A stretch of 64,000 bases of DNA from Isoetes taiwanensis (taxonomy: Eukaryota; Streptophyta; Lycopodiopsida; Isoetales; Isoetaceae), in NCBI GenBank assembly GCA_021234155.1, contig JAJEKV010000336.1:188001-252000 (forward strand), written 5' to 3'. Every line of letters starts with the position of its first letter. Position 1 is the stretch's first letter. The position numbers and the translations under genes are program-made. The notes under the pieces are model-generated. The model was not told the DNA's origin. It saw only the letters and a list, made by a program, of their open reading frames with translations, and searched no databases. Shown here one piece after another: positions 1 to 12,299 of the stretch.

Positions 1-545
1 CAAGCTAATGGGGGTATCCGCGAGCCCCATCTTTAAATTGGTCGCGATTGATTTCTTTCTTTGCAATGAGTCGTGGCCCGACCCACCTAGCATAGTGGGC
101 GAGTGCGACCTTTCTATTACGACCCGAAATCGTGAAATAAAATGGCCAATTGAAACCCACAAAAAGGAAAGATCATACCATAAAACCCCTAAGCGAATCT
201 TCTTGGCTGACACCAACAAACAAGAACAACCTTGTTGATGCATCATGAAAGCTACGTATAAAGCTGATTTAGGCATGAAGAAAGAGCAAGAAAGTTTCGA
301 CCTCAAGGTCTTGTCTTTGGAGAGTATCTTGAATGTTAAAGCGAACACCAAAGAAACCTCGCTACAAAACTTGAAGGGGCGTCCACCTTCTCAAAATCTG
401 CTAAAAATCACACGAATGCATAAGCCCGATAACCAAATTCTCCAGCGGCTACTCGTCCGACAACGCGTGCAAGAAAAATAGAAGCTTGAATTCGGGGCCC
501 TAGCCAAGCCCATTGCAAACCCTAAAGCATCCTCGGCTATCTCCC
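1..545. other. Unassigned left edge
   Basis: Two short open frames on the + strand (8-238 and 245-481) are the only coding signal, and neither shows a domain I recognise. The second is basic and hydrophilic, which would fit a decayed retrotransposon gag or a random frame. No terminal repeats or RNA genes are visible. The stretch ends where the long duplication shared with 35,082 begins. Confidence 0.3.
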
Positions 546-639
546 ATATTTTAACAATGGGGTACTTTTGGGTTATTCATGCTCTCACAAGGCACCCAAA
601 ATTTAACCATTATAAATAACCACTATAAAGCCACTATGA

Positions 640-1080
640 TAGTGGTTTCTAATTGAAAATATTTTAGTGTGTTTTATTAGCATAAACCATAATCTATAAA
701 ACCTAATTATCATGCTACACTCATTATAGACTTCGAAGGAATCTAAAGCAACCTTTCTAGTACTTTCTTTGAAGGAATGCAACTTGGCTTTAAGCAGCCT
801 TGTAGTGCATTGTCTGGTTAAGGCTAATGCACAACATAGGTACATATATGAGTACTTTGTAAGAGCCCAAATAGCATGAGCGGTTCCAGATCGAACTCAA
901 AGAAATCAAATTTGAGATTAGCATTCTTTTTTGTACACGCTTGGGAGGAGACAAAATTGGCGGTAACAACACTGCCAACTTAGCGCAAGAGTGACCTTTG
1001 AGTAAAGGGATTAAAGCTCAAATATCTCGACAAGATATGAACAACTTGAATGTGTGTATTAAGCTGTTTTTAAATTAAAT
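640..1080 (-). repeat. Partial tRNA-Lys array spacer unit
   Basis: This block matches the long spacer of the tRNA-Lys satellite (for example 59,560-60,010) in reverse orientation, from the ATAAACCATAATCTATA end to the GACAAGATATGAACAACTTG end. It has no tRNA gene. The same fragment starts copy B at 35,196-35,625, so it was captured before the duplication. Confidence 0.8.
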
Positions 1081-1107
1081 GTACAAAAAGAAATTTATCA
1101 GCTGGCC

Positions 1108-1485
1108 AAGGCGCCGCGAAATTTCTTTTGCTCTATTAATTGGCAAATGAGAGTTTGTATTAAGTCGAAAGTAACTTCAGTTAGAAAGCTTAGCCAATAC
1201 ATGAAATGAATTGTAGTCGATTATAGATGTTTCCGTAATCAATGCAAAAAGTTCTATCAAAATTTATGGAACTTAAAAGAGTATTCCCACTTGCTCAAAG
1301 GCCGCGAACATTTCTTTTGCTCTACTGCGTGGCAAATGAGGGTTTGTATTAAGTCGAAAGTAACTTCGGGTTTAAGCTTAGCCAATACATGAAATGAATT
1401 GTAGTCGATTATAGATGTTTCCGTAATCAATGCAAAAGTTCTATCAAAATTTATGGAACTTAAAAGCGAGTATTCCCACTTGCTC
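1108..1485. repeat. 189 bp tandem duplication
   Basis: Two head-to-tail copies of a 189 bp segment (1,108-1,296 and 1,297-1,485) share the run from CCGCGAA..TTTCTTTTGCTC to ATTCCCACTTGCTCAA. Copy B has only one (about 35,640-35,836), so this is a gain in A or a collapse in B. Confidence 0.8.
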
Positions 1486-3127
1486 AAGCAATTTCTTGTT
1501 GAGGGCTGCTTAGGCGTTTACACAATAAAATAGTTACCAACAAACATACCATCTTTGGACTTGTTACTACAGAGTCATGAGATATGATAGGGATCTGAGG
1601 CATCTTGTGAGCATCTTTCTTATGTGATATAACAGGGGGCACCAAACCTCGCACCAAGCCATAACTATTTTCCCGGGCTCTACTCCATCTATCGATTCTA
1701 TGGACTTTGACTTGTGACACAAGATAGGTAAATTTCCTATTGTTATATGTGTATTTGCGATAATCTAGCCATGTGTAATAAGCTTGTTTCTAGGATTTGT
1801 TGTTCGAGGAAATCTAAATTTGAGGGATAGAGATGAGCTAGTACTCAAAATTTAGGCTATTACATTATTTTGATATTAGTGACATGCTCCTAAAACACGA
1901 GATTTTATTCCAAAACTATACAGGCAATAGGCAATGCTAAGCCCACAGTCAAAGAGAGTCCTTATTATCTTCACACACATGCTTATACAACACAATCTTA
2001 ATGTTTACGCATGTAAAAATTTGAGGTAACATGCAGCTGAAGCAACCATATGTATATGTAAAGTAATGTCACAGTTAAATATATGTAGATATCGAAGTGA
2101 TTGGTAACTTAGGGTTTAAAAGGCTAAAAGAGAATTTAATGATTATAAGTGACATTGAAGGGCAACATGATCCATCAAAGCAATTTGCTTCCAAAGCCCC
2201 TTGATAGGCTGGGTAACTTTACTAAGAGATTTCTTGCATGGCGTACCTCCTCAACCGTGTGTTGGGTGATTAAATTAATAGATAAAATGGCGATGTGCTT
2301 TGGCCAATGCAATGTGCCCTTTGGTAAGCGCTTGCTTATCGGCTGTAGATAGTCGAGAGCAAATAGAAATGCATTCGAGTTTTTAACCCAACAATAAAAA
2401 TTTAGCGTGAAAATCCTTTGCATCGTAGACTTCATATGAACATCTTAGGAAGTATCTCTAGACTATTGCCACTGTAAACATATAGGAAACAAGGTCTGCA
2501 CCGCGGAGGGTTGCCCTCCCGTTGGCCGAAGTGTGTTTTCATGGTTTTGTTTGATTGTATCGGCTTCTACACTTACATGCATTCTATAGAACAAGAAAGC
2601 ATATAATTAATTGCTTGCCTTTTGAGAATCCCTCCGGGAAATGTTTATCATATTTGTCAAACATGAGTGTACCATTTACGGCGGGGTTGACTTGACACCA
2701 TTTTTATTGAATATTTAACAGATTAAGGCTGTTAAGAAGCAGTTAAGGAGCTTCTCCTCCCTTATCTAAATAGGAATAATAGCTTGATTAAATTCTCACT
2801 AAAAAAAGAGCCTCCAATGGGTTTCATTCATTCACATTTACATATTAGTTAGAACTTAGAAAAAAATGCAGCTAAAAGGGGTGAAAGCCCAAGGAAAGGT
2901 TTGCACTACATGTGTGCGTGTACATAGTACAAACTTTGTTATGGCAATAAACATCAAGCTGCGCCGTTTCTTTAGCCAATCTTGAGGGAATCTAATTAGC
3001 TCGATTGGGATTGAGCGTTCATGTAGATTAGGTGAATTATAAAGTTTATAGCTTGCAAACATGTAAAAACAAGCTTCAAGAGACATGATATTACATGATT
3101 ACATATTGTATCGAGCATGCAGGGCTG
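1486..3127. other. Non-coding part of copy A
   Basis: AT-rich sequence with no supported gene, matching 35,837-37,477. The few open frames differ between the two copies, which argues against conserved coding. It could be intron or intergenic DNA downstream of the ABCC fragment, which lies on the minus strand. Confidence 0.4.
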
Positions 3128-3600
3128 CGGCATTCTATCTTGAAGCGTCCTTGGGATGAGATCTTGCAAGTGCCTCTCAAAGACACGGATCACTATGATT
3201 CTCAAATGGATCCAAGTTGAATTAAGCAGTTCTTGGAGAAAAAAAAGTCTAAGCCAACACCTTGCGGCAAGTAGAAAATATCCATTACGGACATATTTAC
3301 AATACCGGAAAAAGCTGGATTGTTTCAAGCCCGTTGTGCGGGTCATTTAGAGCAAATTTTGCAATGTCCACGACCATCAATAAGTATTTGGCTGCTTCAT
3401 CAATAAGTATTTGCTTTGCCGGGCACCACAACAATTAAAGTATTAAGCAGGGCTTGATTTCCTGCCTTTGGGCGGATAGCAACACCAAGTTTCTCATTTG
3501 ATTTTCTGATTCTTGAAAGACTATGAAGAACAAAGGGAGTTCAGCCCATAAGCGCATGAACACATTCTTGAACTCAATATTTCACGTGTGGGTGAGCTTG
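3128..3600 (-). pseudogene. ABCC transporter NBD2 fragment, copy A
   Basis: Counterpart of the better-preserved fragment at 37,478-37,968. The minus strand still spells pieces of the second nucleotide-binding domain of an MRP/ABCC exporter: the segment before Walker A, a degraded Walker A, the duplicated AGQILID-like stretch and the NLDPF block. Several frame changes separate them. They fall where copy B has CAG or CTG, so some may be sequencing errors, but copy B is also broken. No rest of the transporter was found nearby. Confidence 0.6.
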
Positions 3601-6600
3601 AAAATATACAAAGCTGAATATCGGTGAGCTTTAATTGCGTTAAACCCTTGCTGCTTAACTAGCAATTTGAAGGACTGTTGTCAACAAAGATGTTCTTACG
3701 AGTCTATAGTTCAATATCTTGCAAATAATAATCTACACTTTAGTGACATTACGTGTAAATATTCACGAGTGCTAATGATTTCAACGACAAACCTTTATAC
3801 GAGTTTTACGAGTACAATAAGAAAGAATCAAAGACAATACCAAGAAAGAAAGAAAAGTTTTGCTCCAAGTTTTACCTAGTGGGCAAGCTCAAAATAACTT
3901 GAAACAATTATAGAAAAATGAAGGCAAATTGCTTTTCTTCTAAATCTTTTAAAAAAAGAAACCAAAGGATTAGTCATCATGTCTTTATTATAGATGGACG
4001 ATTCCCAATTTAGATCTACCCGGCAAACCAAAAAGCTCTATTGCGTTTCTGATTATAATAACACATATCTACAAAGATTTGCCAAATGCTCTAAAGCAGT
4101 ACCTACAACATCAATATGCGAGTTAAATAGTTAGATCAATGTGCATAATAGAAATGGCCAAATTGCTGCAGCGGTATGATCAAAGCCAGGATTAATCAAG
4201 CTATGGCAATGCAAAGAGATGTTGGACTTTGTATCTGCAGATTAAAGTCCTGTAACACATACAATTCCTCAAAGCAGACATGTTTTGACCGAGCGAGAAC
4301 AAATCATTCTTGTTAGCAATAACAAATGCAACAAGAGCTCAAATAAAATATAGCCGCGAGATTATCTGAGAAAACATGCTACATTGCAAACATTTGATTT
4401 CAATACATTCACTTAGATGCGATCTTTTGCATCTTTTGTCTAGATTATATAAGAACTATTAAGCTCAACAAAGTTAAAAAATGCATCTTGCACTGGTTGA
4501 TCCTATCCATGATATTTGCAGCTAGAAGCTCCTCTAGATAGACATGCATATGCTTCTAACTCCTGAGCCACATCACGGAACTTCGGATCAATAAAAACAT
4601 ACTAAGACAATTGAATAAAAAAAATAGATCAAAACACAAATTGAAGACCAAAAAATACCCACATGTGAAAAAGCGTTGGAATTCTACTCACGATCAAAAC
4701 TAAGCAACTTGCAGATCAGAAAAAACCCTTATCCCATATAGAGAACTCAAAAACATGTTAAGGAGCTATACTACCTTTAGGGAACTTGCCAAGGAACATG
4801 AAATGAACCTCGGCAAATAAAACCCAAAAAATCTAAGCATAGCTCTAATTTGACCTATCTGAACCAATGCTTGAAGTTCTGACGGCGAACTTAATCCAAG
4901 ATTTTAGCATTGATGCTTGCATAATTACCGCCATCGGACATTGAAATCACATGGTAAAAGAAAGAACATGAAACCGGATGGATGGATAACACAAAATGGA
5001 ACTAAGCGGGGAATAAATCCACCATTCTAGTGCAATGCGAGAGAATAACTTAACTTTTAAAAATCGGAGGCATAAAGTCATCACAACTACCTGCTCTAGT
5101 ATACGAGTTCTGACACCAAACATTCTGGAAGAAGAAAAAAGTCACGCATCTATTTACCACAAACTTAGTACCTGATTCCATGAATCTAAATCCTATCCAA
5201 ATTCGTGACATTGATCAAAAATCACTAGCAATATCTTAAGCCCTTCGGATAAGTAAACAAAACTCAAAGTGACTTTGCCATCAAATCCATATACAGAGGG
5301 ATGCGCAAAATAGATACACAAAAATAATGAAGCTTGAAATGGAACAACACCCTAGAAAAAATGAAATGAAAGGTATACTTGCAAATCTCTTCAAATGCTT
5401 TACATGGCCTTTCAGTCAATGGCAATCACGGAAGCCAATAGATGGGAAGATGGGATGACCGCTTGGATTGCTAATGCAAAAATAGGCCCGAAAAATAAGC
5501 CTAACACTTACCAATTTGGGGTATGAAAGCCCCAAAGATGAAGAACGAGTGCTTTTGGCATCGTGCAAAGTTGAATTTTGGCATGGTGTATATCCACAAG
5601 CAAGCGCTCCTCACATCGGCATTGAAGGTTTGGCAAATTTGCACACTGGCTGTAGAAGCGGTCGGTTCTTTCGGCGCACACACACACTCAAAATACTTGC
5701 CATCGCCCAAGATACCTCTCGGTTAGCCGGTTTCGAGAGCGGCTGCCCACCAACGAAGTGACCAGAGCATTCTGACCAATCATAAGTTTTTAGCTTGGTC
5801 ACCGGTATATCCTAGGGATATTCTAGCATATACCTAGGATATGCCAAAAGCCCCATAAGCGAGGGTTTGCCTCTAAGGGGGCAACCAAAAATCAAACAAA
5901 CGGATATATATTTTGCATCACGGACTTACATCTTTGAACTATATCGCATTATAACAAACTAAGAAAGCGGAGTCCTTAGGATTCTTCAATAATACAATTA
6001 GGATGGACTTTTACGAAGCAAATGAAGTTGCCATCTAAAAGCGACAATGGAAACTTAGAAAATGCCCGAATTTCCAATGCCAAAGACACGCTCGAGCAAC
6101 AACATCAAAGAAAAATGGCAAATTGTTGCAAAGTACATGCATAGAGGAAACTCACATGTTCGAAGCATGATATTATAGTGACCCATCCACTCATATTTCC
6201 GACATGGCATTTAGAGCCGTCTTAGAACGGACTTAGCGAAAATCCACCGGCCAGGTCTTAATCGTGCTTCTTCTTCCAAAAATGAAAGGACAGCTTGATA
6301 TGCGGGCCATCTTTATGCTTATCTGCAAAAGGCGCCCATGAGATCTAGCATTTGACATAAGACACCATACTCATCCATTTCTCTCATTTTGCAAATGTAC
6401 TTTGACAACGAGAATCACGGGGCAACAAAAATAGAGTGTGTCCTTATGTTACTTGCAATCGCATTCCTTAGATTAGAAACTCTTGTAGCATGACATACAG
6501 CCCAAGCAAATAATAAGCCATATTTGCTTTCTTTTTATCTGTGTTAACCAACTCATACCTGAGACAACCCAACTAATTTTGCCCTTGAATATGCATAGTG

Positions 6601-7921
6601 TTTGCCTGATCTCTAAGAATGGCATCTTTATACAGCTACATACATTATCTAAGTGCAAGCACATTTGAACAATCAAACTATGTGCCGATCTATGAATGCT
6701 TCTCGAGAAACTTGGTGCAGATTTTGTAAAGCCATTCTAGAATATGCATCGGGCATTTGTTCACGTGACACACAAGGGATGTTACGCAGGTTCGGGTTGG
6801 AAGAACATCTTCTTTGCCATGTTATTGGCGTCTTGTAGCCATTGCAGCTGTAAAAGACCAACCGATAAATGCCTAAGCTTGGCACTAGAGTTGAAAACAA
6901 AATCCAAGTTATAGTAGAAAACCATGAATGCCAATAGGTCGGATTAAATCCCAAACATGTCTAGATTGTAAAAGCACTCTGAAACCCTCTCACTTTAGAA
7001 CAGGACAAAAATAAAACTTGGAAAATGATGAACCTATGTCATCCTAAAAGCGACACCTAAGCACGCATACCGCACAAAAGATTCAAACAATTCCATGATA
7101 AGTTGCAGCAAATAATGCTAATAGAAAGACCGATGGGTTAGACCCATTCAATTGGGTTCTGAGAATATGACTACAAAAAGAACAAATATTGAAAATATTG
7201 TGAAGAGGAAGTATTTGGGAAAGCTGGTGTCAAAGCCACAACATATTTGATCATGTACTCTAACATCCGCCATATCGTGAAGTTACTTTGCGAGAATAAA
7301 GTGAATTTGCCTCCAAATATCAATAATGTTGAATGCCTTGCAAAGATTAAGCAAGCTCAAACAGGCGACATCACCGGGGATAAAACTGAGCTCCATAGGC
7401 TGCGGAACTAAGAAATGCACCTTATCAAAATAAAGGGCTGACCAACATTAACAAAAAACGTTACAAAGACGCAACTTTTACAAGCGCAATCAAGCTAAAT
7501 GAAAAACTTTGGAAAATTTGACAAAAATATGGCGGAGACAACAAAACAGGCCAGGAGCAAATGGGAATAACCCGTTTTGTGCATGGCTAAACGACAACAA
7601 ATCAAGAAACCTTTAGATCGGCATTCAGTAGCTCAGGTGTAGGCCGGATCCCACACTTTCGATCCATGAATGTCTTGATGTAGACCATTCGGCTAAAATT
7701 CATTTGGGTCGCGAGCTTCGTAGGAATGGGGCGAAACAAAAGCTGGAGAAAGCGAGCCTCGGCGAGAACATCGGATGGGTGGGATTCCTCCGGCGGATAA
7801 GCACAAAAGCGTGGCTTCCTCTGCCAATTTTTCTCCAAAAATTTTCCTCTCCGACCCGGACGGGGAATCCAAAGAATATGGGGAATCGAATCGGCTAAAA
7901 TCAATTATATAAGTGTAGATA
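3601..7921. other. Copy A, no supported gene
   Basis: About 4.3 kb matching 37,969-42,249. It is AT-rich with short open frames that are not preserved between the copies. No motif, repeat array or RNA gene was recognised. Because the neighbouring ABCC fragment is on the minus strand, upstream introns or exons of that gene could lie here, but I could not identify any exon. Confidence 0.35.
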
Positions 7922-7950
7922 TCTTATATTATAATGTTTTACCGTAAGTC
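7922..7950 (+). mobile_element. Helitron 5' terminus (TC end), copy A
   Basis: The sequence A|TCTTATATTATAATGTT has the TC start and AT-rich subterminal run shared, on the opposite strand, with the ends at 21,366, 25,033, 32,593 and 62,785. A copy is at 42,250. No matching hairpin-CTAG 3' end was found downstream on this strand, so the element's extent is unknown. Confidence 0.5.
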
Positions 7951-8007
7951 GTGGTGCATGAGCCCCTAGATCCTAGGGCCACAAATGGCGTGATTACATC
8001 AGAAGGG

Positions 8008-8098
8008 TCAGATTTAGTTTATTTTTGGCTCGACTCTCTTTTGCCCATTAGGGAAATTTAGTTTATTTTTGGCTCGACTCTCTTTTTGCCCATTACGG
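8008..8098. repeat. 43 bp tandem duplication
   Basis: Two adjacent copies of a segment containing TTTAGTTTATTTTTGGCTCG followed by ACTCTCTTTTGCCCATTA. The same doublet is at 42,340-42,425, so it predates the 12 kb duplication. Confidence 0.8.
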
Positions 8099-10216
8099 AT
8101 ATTTCTTCCAACTTACCTTCTAGGGTTTCTTTAGGCAGAGCAGCGGACTTTGAGGTGCCTCGACTCACTGAGATGGATGCGGCCAAAAGCGGTGTAGTGG
8201 TGTTCAAAGCGGTTGAAGCAGAGGGCCGCGGTGTAGAAGTATTTGTTGCAATGCTTTTCATTCAAAGCGGTTGAAGCAAAAGGGGCCGCGAAGGGGTCTA
8301 GATCGAGAAAAACTTTGTGGGAGAGGCGACATAAAGCTTGAGTTTCTTTTAAAGATTTCGATCCTTACACGAGAATCCGGCATTGTTGAAGGCGTTGTAG
8401 ATTCTTAGGGCTATGTCAAGCAGAATAGCCGATTTACCCAATGCCAAAAACCTTTGTGTTATCACGGGCGAAATATCGGATCTTCATGCATTTCTGTTGG
8501 TCGGGGAGCTCTATTTGGGGCTATGGCAAATGAGGAGCTGATTTGTCTGAATGCAAAACACTATATTATGTGGAGCTACAATGCTATCTATTTGAGCTCC
8601 TTGGGAGTCTATGATGAGCGAGGAGTCTATGATTTCTGAGCCACAACGGTCTGTTTGTTGGTTCTAGAGTGAAAGAAAGTAATGATTTTGCGGTTTTGAA
8701 CATTGACTAACTTAGATAACTTGGATTTGGCGTTGTACAAGGCTTAGATTATGTTGTTTTGAAGCTTCCAACAGCGGCATCAAGTTCATTCTTATCAAAG
8801 ATGGAGGCTATAATGCAATCTGAGCTCCTTAGTCGATGAATGAGCCTGCAGGTTTTGTCTCACGCTTCCGAAACAAAAAGTAATAGGTTTTGCTTTTGAA
8901 CATTTTCTAACTTAGGTTACTTGGATTTGACCTTGGCGTTGAACATGGCTTGGATTTTGTTGTTTCTAAAGCTTCCAACAATGGCATCAAGCTCATCCTT
9001 ACATTCATCAACAATCACGACGACACGGGTGGCGGACACGGGCGGTAAGTATCAGACCTTTCCTTGGATTTGAGTTTTAGTCCATCTCTTAATGTGTCCT
9101 TCGATATACTTATCTTTGTCGAGCATCAGTATTGCACATGTTGAACATTTTAGTGCTCATAATATACTTTCTCCTCACCTCTTTGCACCGGCAAATGAAG
9201 AAAGCACTTGATGGGTTTGATATTACGATGAGGTGCGGAGGATTTTTTGTGCTTCCTCTGAAGATTTATCTGACTTCTCTTTTTTTACGTTTATGTTATG
9301 ACTTTTGTTAGGCATATATAACACTAAATATTTATGTTTCAACTTCCCATTCGGACATGAAAGATCCTTTGCTCTGAAATCTGCCGAGAGTTAGGGTCAT
9401 TTTGTTAAATTTCTTCAAGTCCCTTGGAGATGGGAGATAAAGTATATGGGTTTAGATGCGGGCTTAGAAAGTGATGTCTTGGGTTGCGAATAGAATTGAG
9501 AACATCTAACTTGGGAAGTTCATAGGAAGTTCATGAGCAAGTTCATGAGCAGGGAAGTTCATAAGGAAGTTCATAGGGAATTGTTTGTGAACAATTTAAA
9601 TGGCCTGAAATTTGATTACTTTACGGAAAAAGGCCATTGCCTTTAACCTTCCGGACGACCTTTTTTTTAGCATTTTTCCTTTTGTTCCTAACTATGCCTA
9701 AATATAGCAAACTTTTTTAAGTCTCTTCAAAGACTAGCCGGATGTCGTTTTGTATTCCTGCGTTTTTGTGAACAATTGTAAACTGAAATTGCAACATCTT
9801 GAACATCTTGATTACTTATTGGAAAAAAGGCCATTGCCTTTAACCTCCACGATACTACCTTTTTTAAGCCTTTTTTCTTTTGTTCCCTAAGCGCCTAAAT
9901 ATAGCAAACTTTCTTCAAGTCTCTTCAAAGACCTTCACACGTCGTTTTGTATTCACCGTTTTGTTTTTCACGGTCAAAGAATAACTTTCGGTTTTGTATC
10001 CAAGAATAACTTGGATCTAAGATCTTTGTATTCATGTCACATTCTTATCTAAGAATAACTTGGTTCTAAGATCTTGGGTTATTTCTTGGAAAAAAAAAGG
10101 CCATTGCCTTTTTAACCTTTTCATATGACCTTTTTTAGTCCTTTTACTTTCATCCCCTATAGATATGGGCTTGAAGCCTTGCATTTGTAGAGTGCTTGGT
10201 GTATAGTAGACCAAAG
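8099..10216. other. Copy A segment with internal short repeats
   Basis: No intact gene. The minus-strand frame that is open in copy B at 43,267-43,542 is interrupted here around 8,950-9,230. At 9,515-9,575 a GGAAGTTCAT motif repeats several times. From 9,620 to 10,150 a block containing AAAAGGCCATTGCCTTTAACC recurs about three times, followed each time by T-rich runs and GTTCCCTAA..CCTAAATATAGC. Confidence 0.5.
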
Positions 10217-10676
10217 ATGGGCGACAATAATGAACATAACTTAGGTATCCAAGGCGTTGGCATCGTTGACAATAATGAACATAACTTAGGTATCCAAGGC
10301 GTTGGCATCGTTATCAACCCTATGGTAAGACCGTTTTCTATTGCATCAAAAAAAAGTGTCAAATTAACATCATGCTTTTGTTTTATAGGCACCCATAGAA
10401 AATGATCTGATAATGTGCTCCAAACATTGCTCATTTTGGAGCAATCAATCAATCATTTACATGGTTCAATGGCGACATTTGGCGTGAACTTGGATGAACC
10501 CCCAACATCACGCTTCCACAATTGAATGCACTTCAAGCTACGCCGTCAACACCTAAACGAACGAATCAACAACATATTCTTGGCACCCGTTCATTTTTAT
10601 CCTTTGTGCAAAAATTACGAAAAGAGAAAATGCAAAAATACAACATGAGCAGCGAAATCCATAGCAAAGCTTGAGT
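10217..10676 (+). pseudogene. Two-exon small gene, copy A (frame broken)
   Basis: Collinear with 44,573-45,030. The doubled 45 bp segment coding DNNEHNLGIQ(G)VGIV and the GT..AG intron are recognisable. The second exon has indels relative to copy B in the parts corresponding to LQHIAQLEQ and NERIQQHI. Repeated GACG-to-GGCG changes against copy B fit the base-call pattern seen throughout copy A, so the break may be artefactual. Confidence 0.5.
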
Positions 10677-10878
10677 TAGTTACCAACAACCTATAGGTCT
10701 AGATGATTGATTAGTGGATAATGTATGTCCTATTGTTCTGTTCCATAATTCTACTCACATTTTATGTGATATAAGAGAGAATTAGTGATAATACTACTTT
10801 GTGATATGAAGAAACGAAGTTTGTGCAATATGTGAGATCATTGAATCATAACATCGATAAACATTTCGAGCCCATGCA

Positions 10879-10948
10879 GCCATCAGGGGGCTCAAACCCC
10901 GACCACAAGGTTAAGAGCTCAAAGCTCTACCAAGCGAGCTAGGACGGC
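10879..10948 (-). pseudogene. Degenerate tRNA-Lys(CUU), copy A
   Basis: Reverse complement retains the acceptor, D arm and CTTAACCTTGTGGTC segment of the tRNA-Lys(CUU) seen intact at 45,240-45,312, but the anticodon stem region and T arm carry indels. It is collinear with that intact copy, so it is either a decayed gene or a poorly called one. Confidence 0.6.
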
Positions 10949-10959
10949 AAGTGATATAT

Positions 10960-11637
10960 AGTGAAAACAAATTTAACGTAATGTACAAATGAAAGCACTA
11001 TTTGTACATACTTTCAAATATATGAATCAGGGAGACTATACATAGTACAGTTCTCTTATGCCCAATATTTGTTTGATTAGAGTGGCAACTACAGCACAGA
11101 TGTGACCTTTTAGATCTCCAAGTCCCTATAGAATATCCAATTGAGTTCAACCTAAAAGCTCTACAATTTCAACTTGATCCTTATTTAGATCAATACACAG
11201 TTCTAATTGCCCCACACTCGTGTTTTTTGTCGCATAAACCATAATCTATAAGAAGCCTAATTATCATGATACGCTCATTATAGACTCGAAGGAATCTAAA
11301 GCAACCTTTCTAGTACTTTCTTTGAAGGAATGCAACTTGGCTTTAAGCAGCCTTGTAGTGCTTCCTAACCCAATTCCTAAAAGTGATTGTCTCTTAAGGC
11401 TAATGCACAACATAGGTACATATACGAGTACTTTGTAAGGAGCCCAAATAGCATGAGCAAGTTCGCATCGAACTCGAAGAAATCCAAGCTGAGATTAGCA
11501 TTCTTTTTTGTACCTGCTTGGGAGGAGACCAACTTGGCAGTAGCAACCTGCCAATTTGGCAGTAGCAGCCTTTGAGTAAGGGATTCCGAAGCTCAAATGT
11601 CTCAGCCTTTGAGTAAGGGATTTCGAAGCTCACGTCT
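10960..11637 (-). repeat. tRNA-Lys array long spacer (copy A)
   Basis: Reverse-orientation spacer of the tRNA satellite, running from the GTACAAATGAAAGCACTATTTG block through the conserved ATGATACGCTCATTATAGAC segment to the CAAGTTGG repeats. Within it, a segment of about 36 bp containing GCCTTTGAGTAAGGGATT and GAAGCTCA is doubled just before the SINE. Confidence 0.85.
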
Positions 11638-11860
11638 GGGCGTTTGGTCTAGTGGTAACACACTAGTTCCTTAGCAATGTGGTCTCGAGTTCGAGGCCGT
11701 CCAGAATCGCACTCGGTACTGTTGGGAGTCAAATCCCAACAGACGCAATGTAAGGTGGTTGGGGGCAGGGCCCAACCGAGCAATGTAGTGTGGTGTGTGG
11801 TCACATGTCCAGTTGGATGCTGCCTAGTGGCGTGACGTTAAAACTACAATCTATCTATCT
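11638..11860 (+). mobile_element. tRNA-derived SINE, copy A
   Basis: About 223 bp begins GGGCGTTTGGTCTAGTGGTA, resembling a tRNA 5' half with a pol III A box. It has a B-box-like GAGTTCGAGGCC at about 11,687-11,698 and ends in an ATCTATCTATCT tail. It interrupts the array spacer, which is continuous elsewhere between GAAGCTCA and CTCGACAAGATATG. A copy sits at 46,000-46,223 at the same position, so the insertion predates the duplication. I could not define a clean target-site duplication. Confidence 0.7.
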
Positions 11861-11939
11861 CGACAAGATATGAACAACTTGAATGTGTGTATTAAGCTGT
11901 TTTAAATTAAACGTACAGAAATTAAAGTCCATATCTAAT

Positions 11940-12012
11940 CACCATCTGGGGGACTCGAACCCACGACCACAAGGTTAAAAGCCTTGCGCTCTACCAACTG
12001 AGCTAGAACGGC
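11940..12012 (-). tRNA. tRNA-Lys(UUU)
   Basis: 73 nt with anticodon loop CTTTTAA (anticodon TTT), D arm AGCTCAGTTGGTAGAGC and T loop TTCGAGT. The 5' acceptor strand GCCGTTC faces AGATGGT, so the pairs are weaker than in the right-hand array. No CCA is encoded, as expected for a nuclear gene. Its partner in copy B (46,298-46,334) lost the anticodon and D arm. Confidence 0.75.
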
Positions 12013-12168
12013 AACACATAAATGAGCATTAAAATTTTCCATAATTCTACCACATTTTATGTGATATAAGAGAGAATTAGTGATAATACTACTGTGATAT
12101 GAAGAAACGAAGTTTGTGCAATATGTGAGATCATTGAATCATAACATCAATAAACATTTTCAGCCCAT

Positions 12169-12241
12169 CGCCATCCGGGGGGCTCGAACCCCTGACCACA
12201 AGATTAAGAGCCTTGCGCTCTACCAACTGAGCTAGGACAGC
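12169..12241 (-). tRNA. tRNA-Lys(CUU)
   Basis: 73 nt; anticodon loop CTCTTAA gives anticodon CTT. Acceptor GCTGTCC pairs with GGATGGC through two G-U pairs, and the anticodon stem has one G-U pair (TCTTG for CCTTG). It lies about 156 bp from the UUU gene at 11,940, the same close spacing seen in the right-hand array, in reverse orientation. Confidence 0.8.
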
Positions 12242-12299
12242 AAGTGATATAGTGAAAACAAATTTAATGTGATGTACAAATGAAAGCACTATTTGTACA

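Noticed and set aside
11638-11710. A functional tRNA gene at the SINE head
   Set aside because: The A- and B-box-like segments are present, but acceptor and anticodon stems do not fold properly, and the sequence continues into a SINE body.
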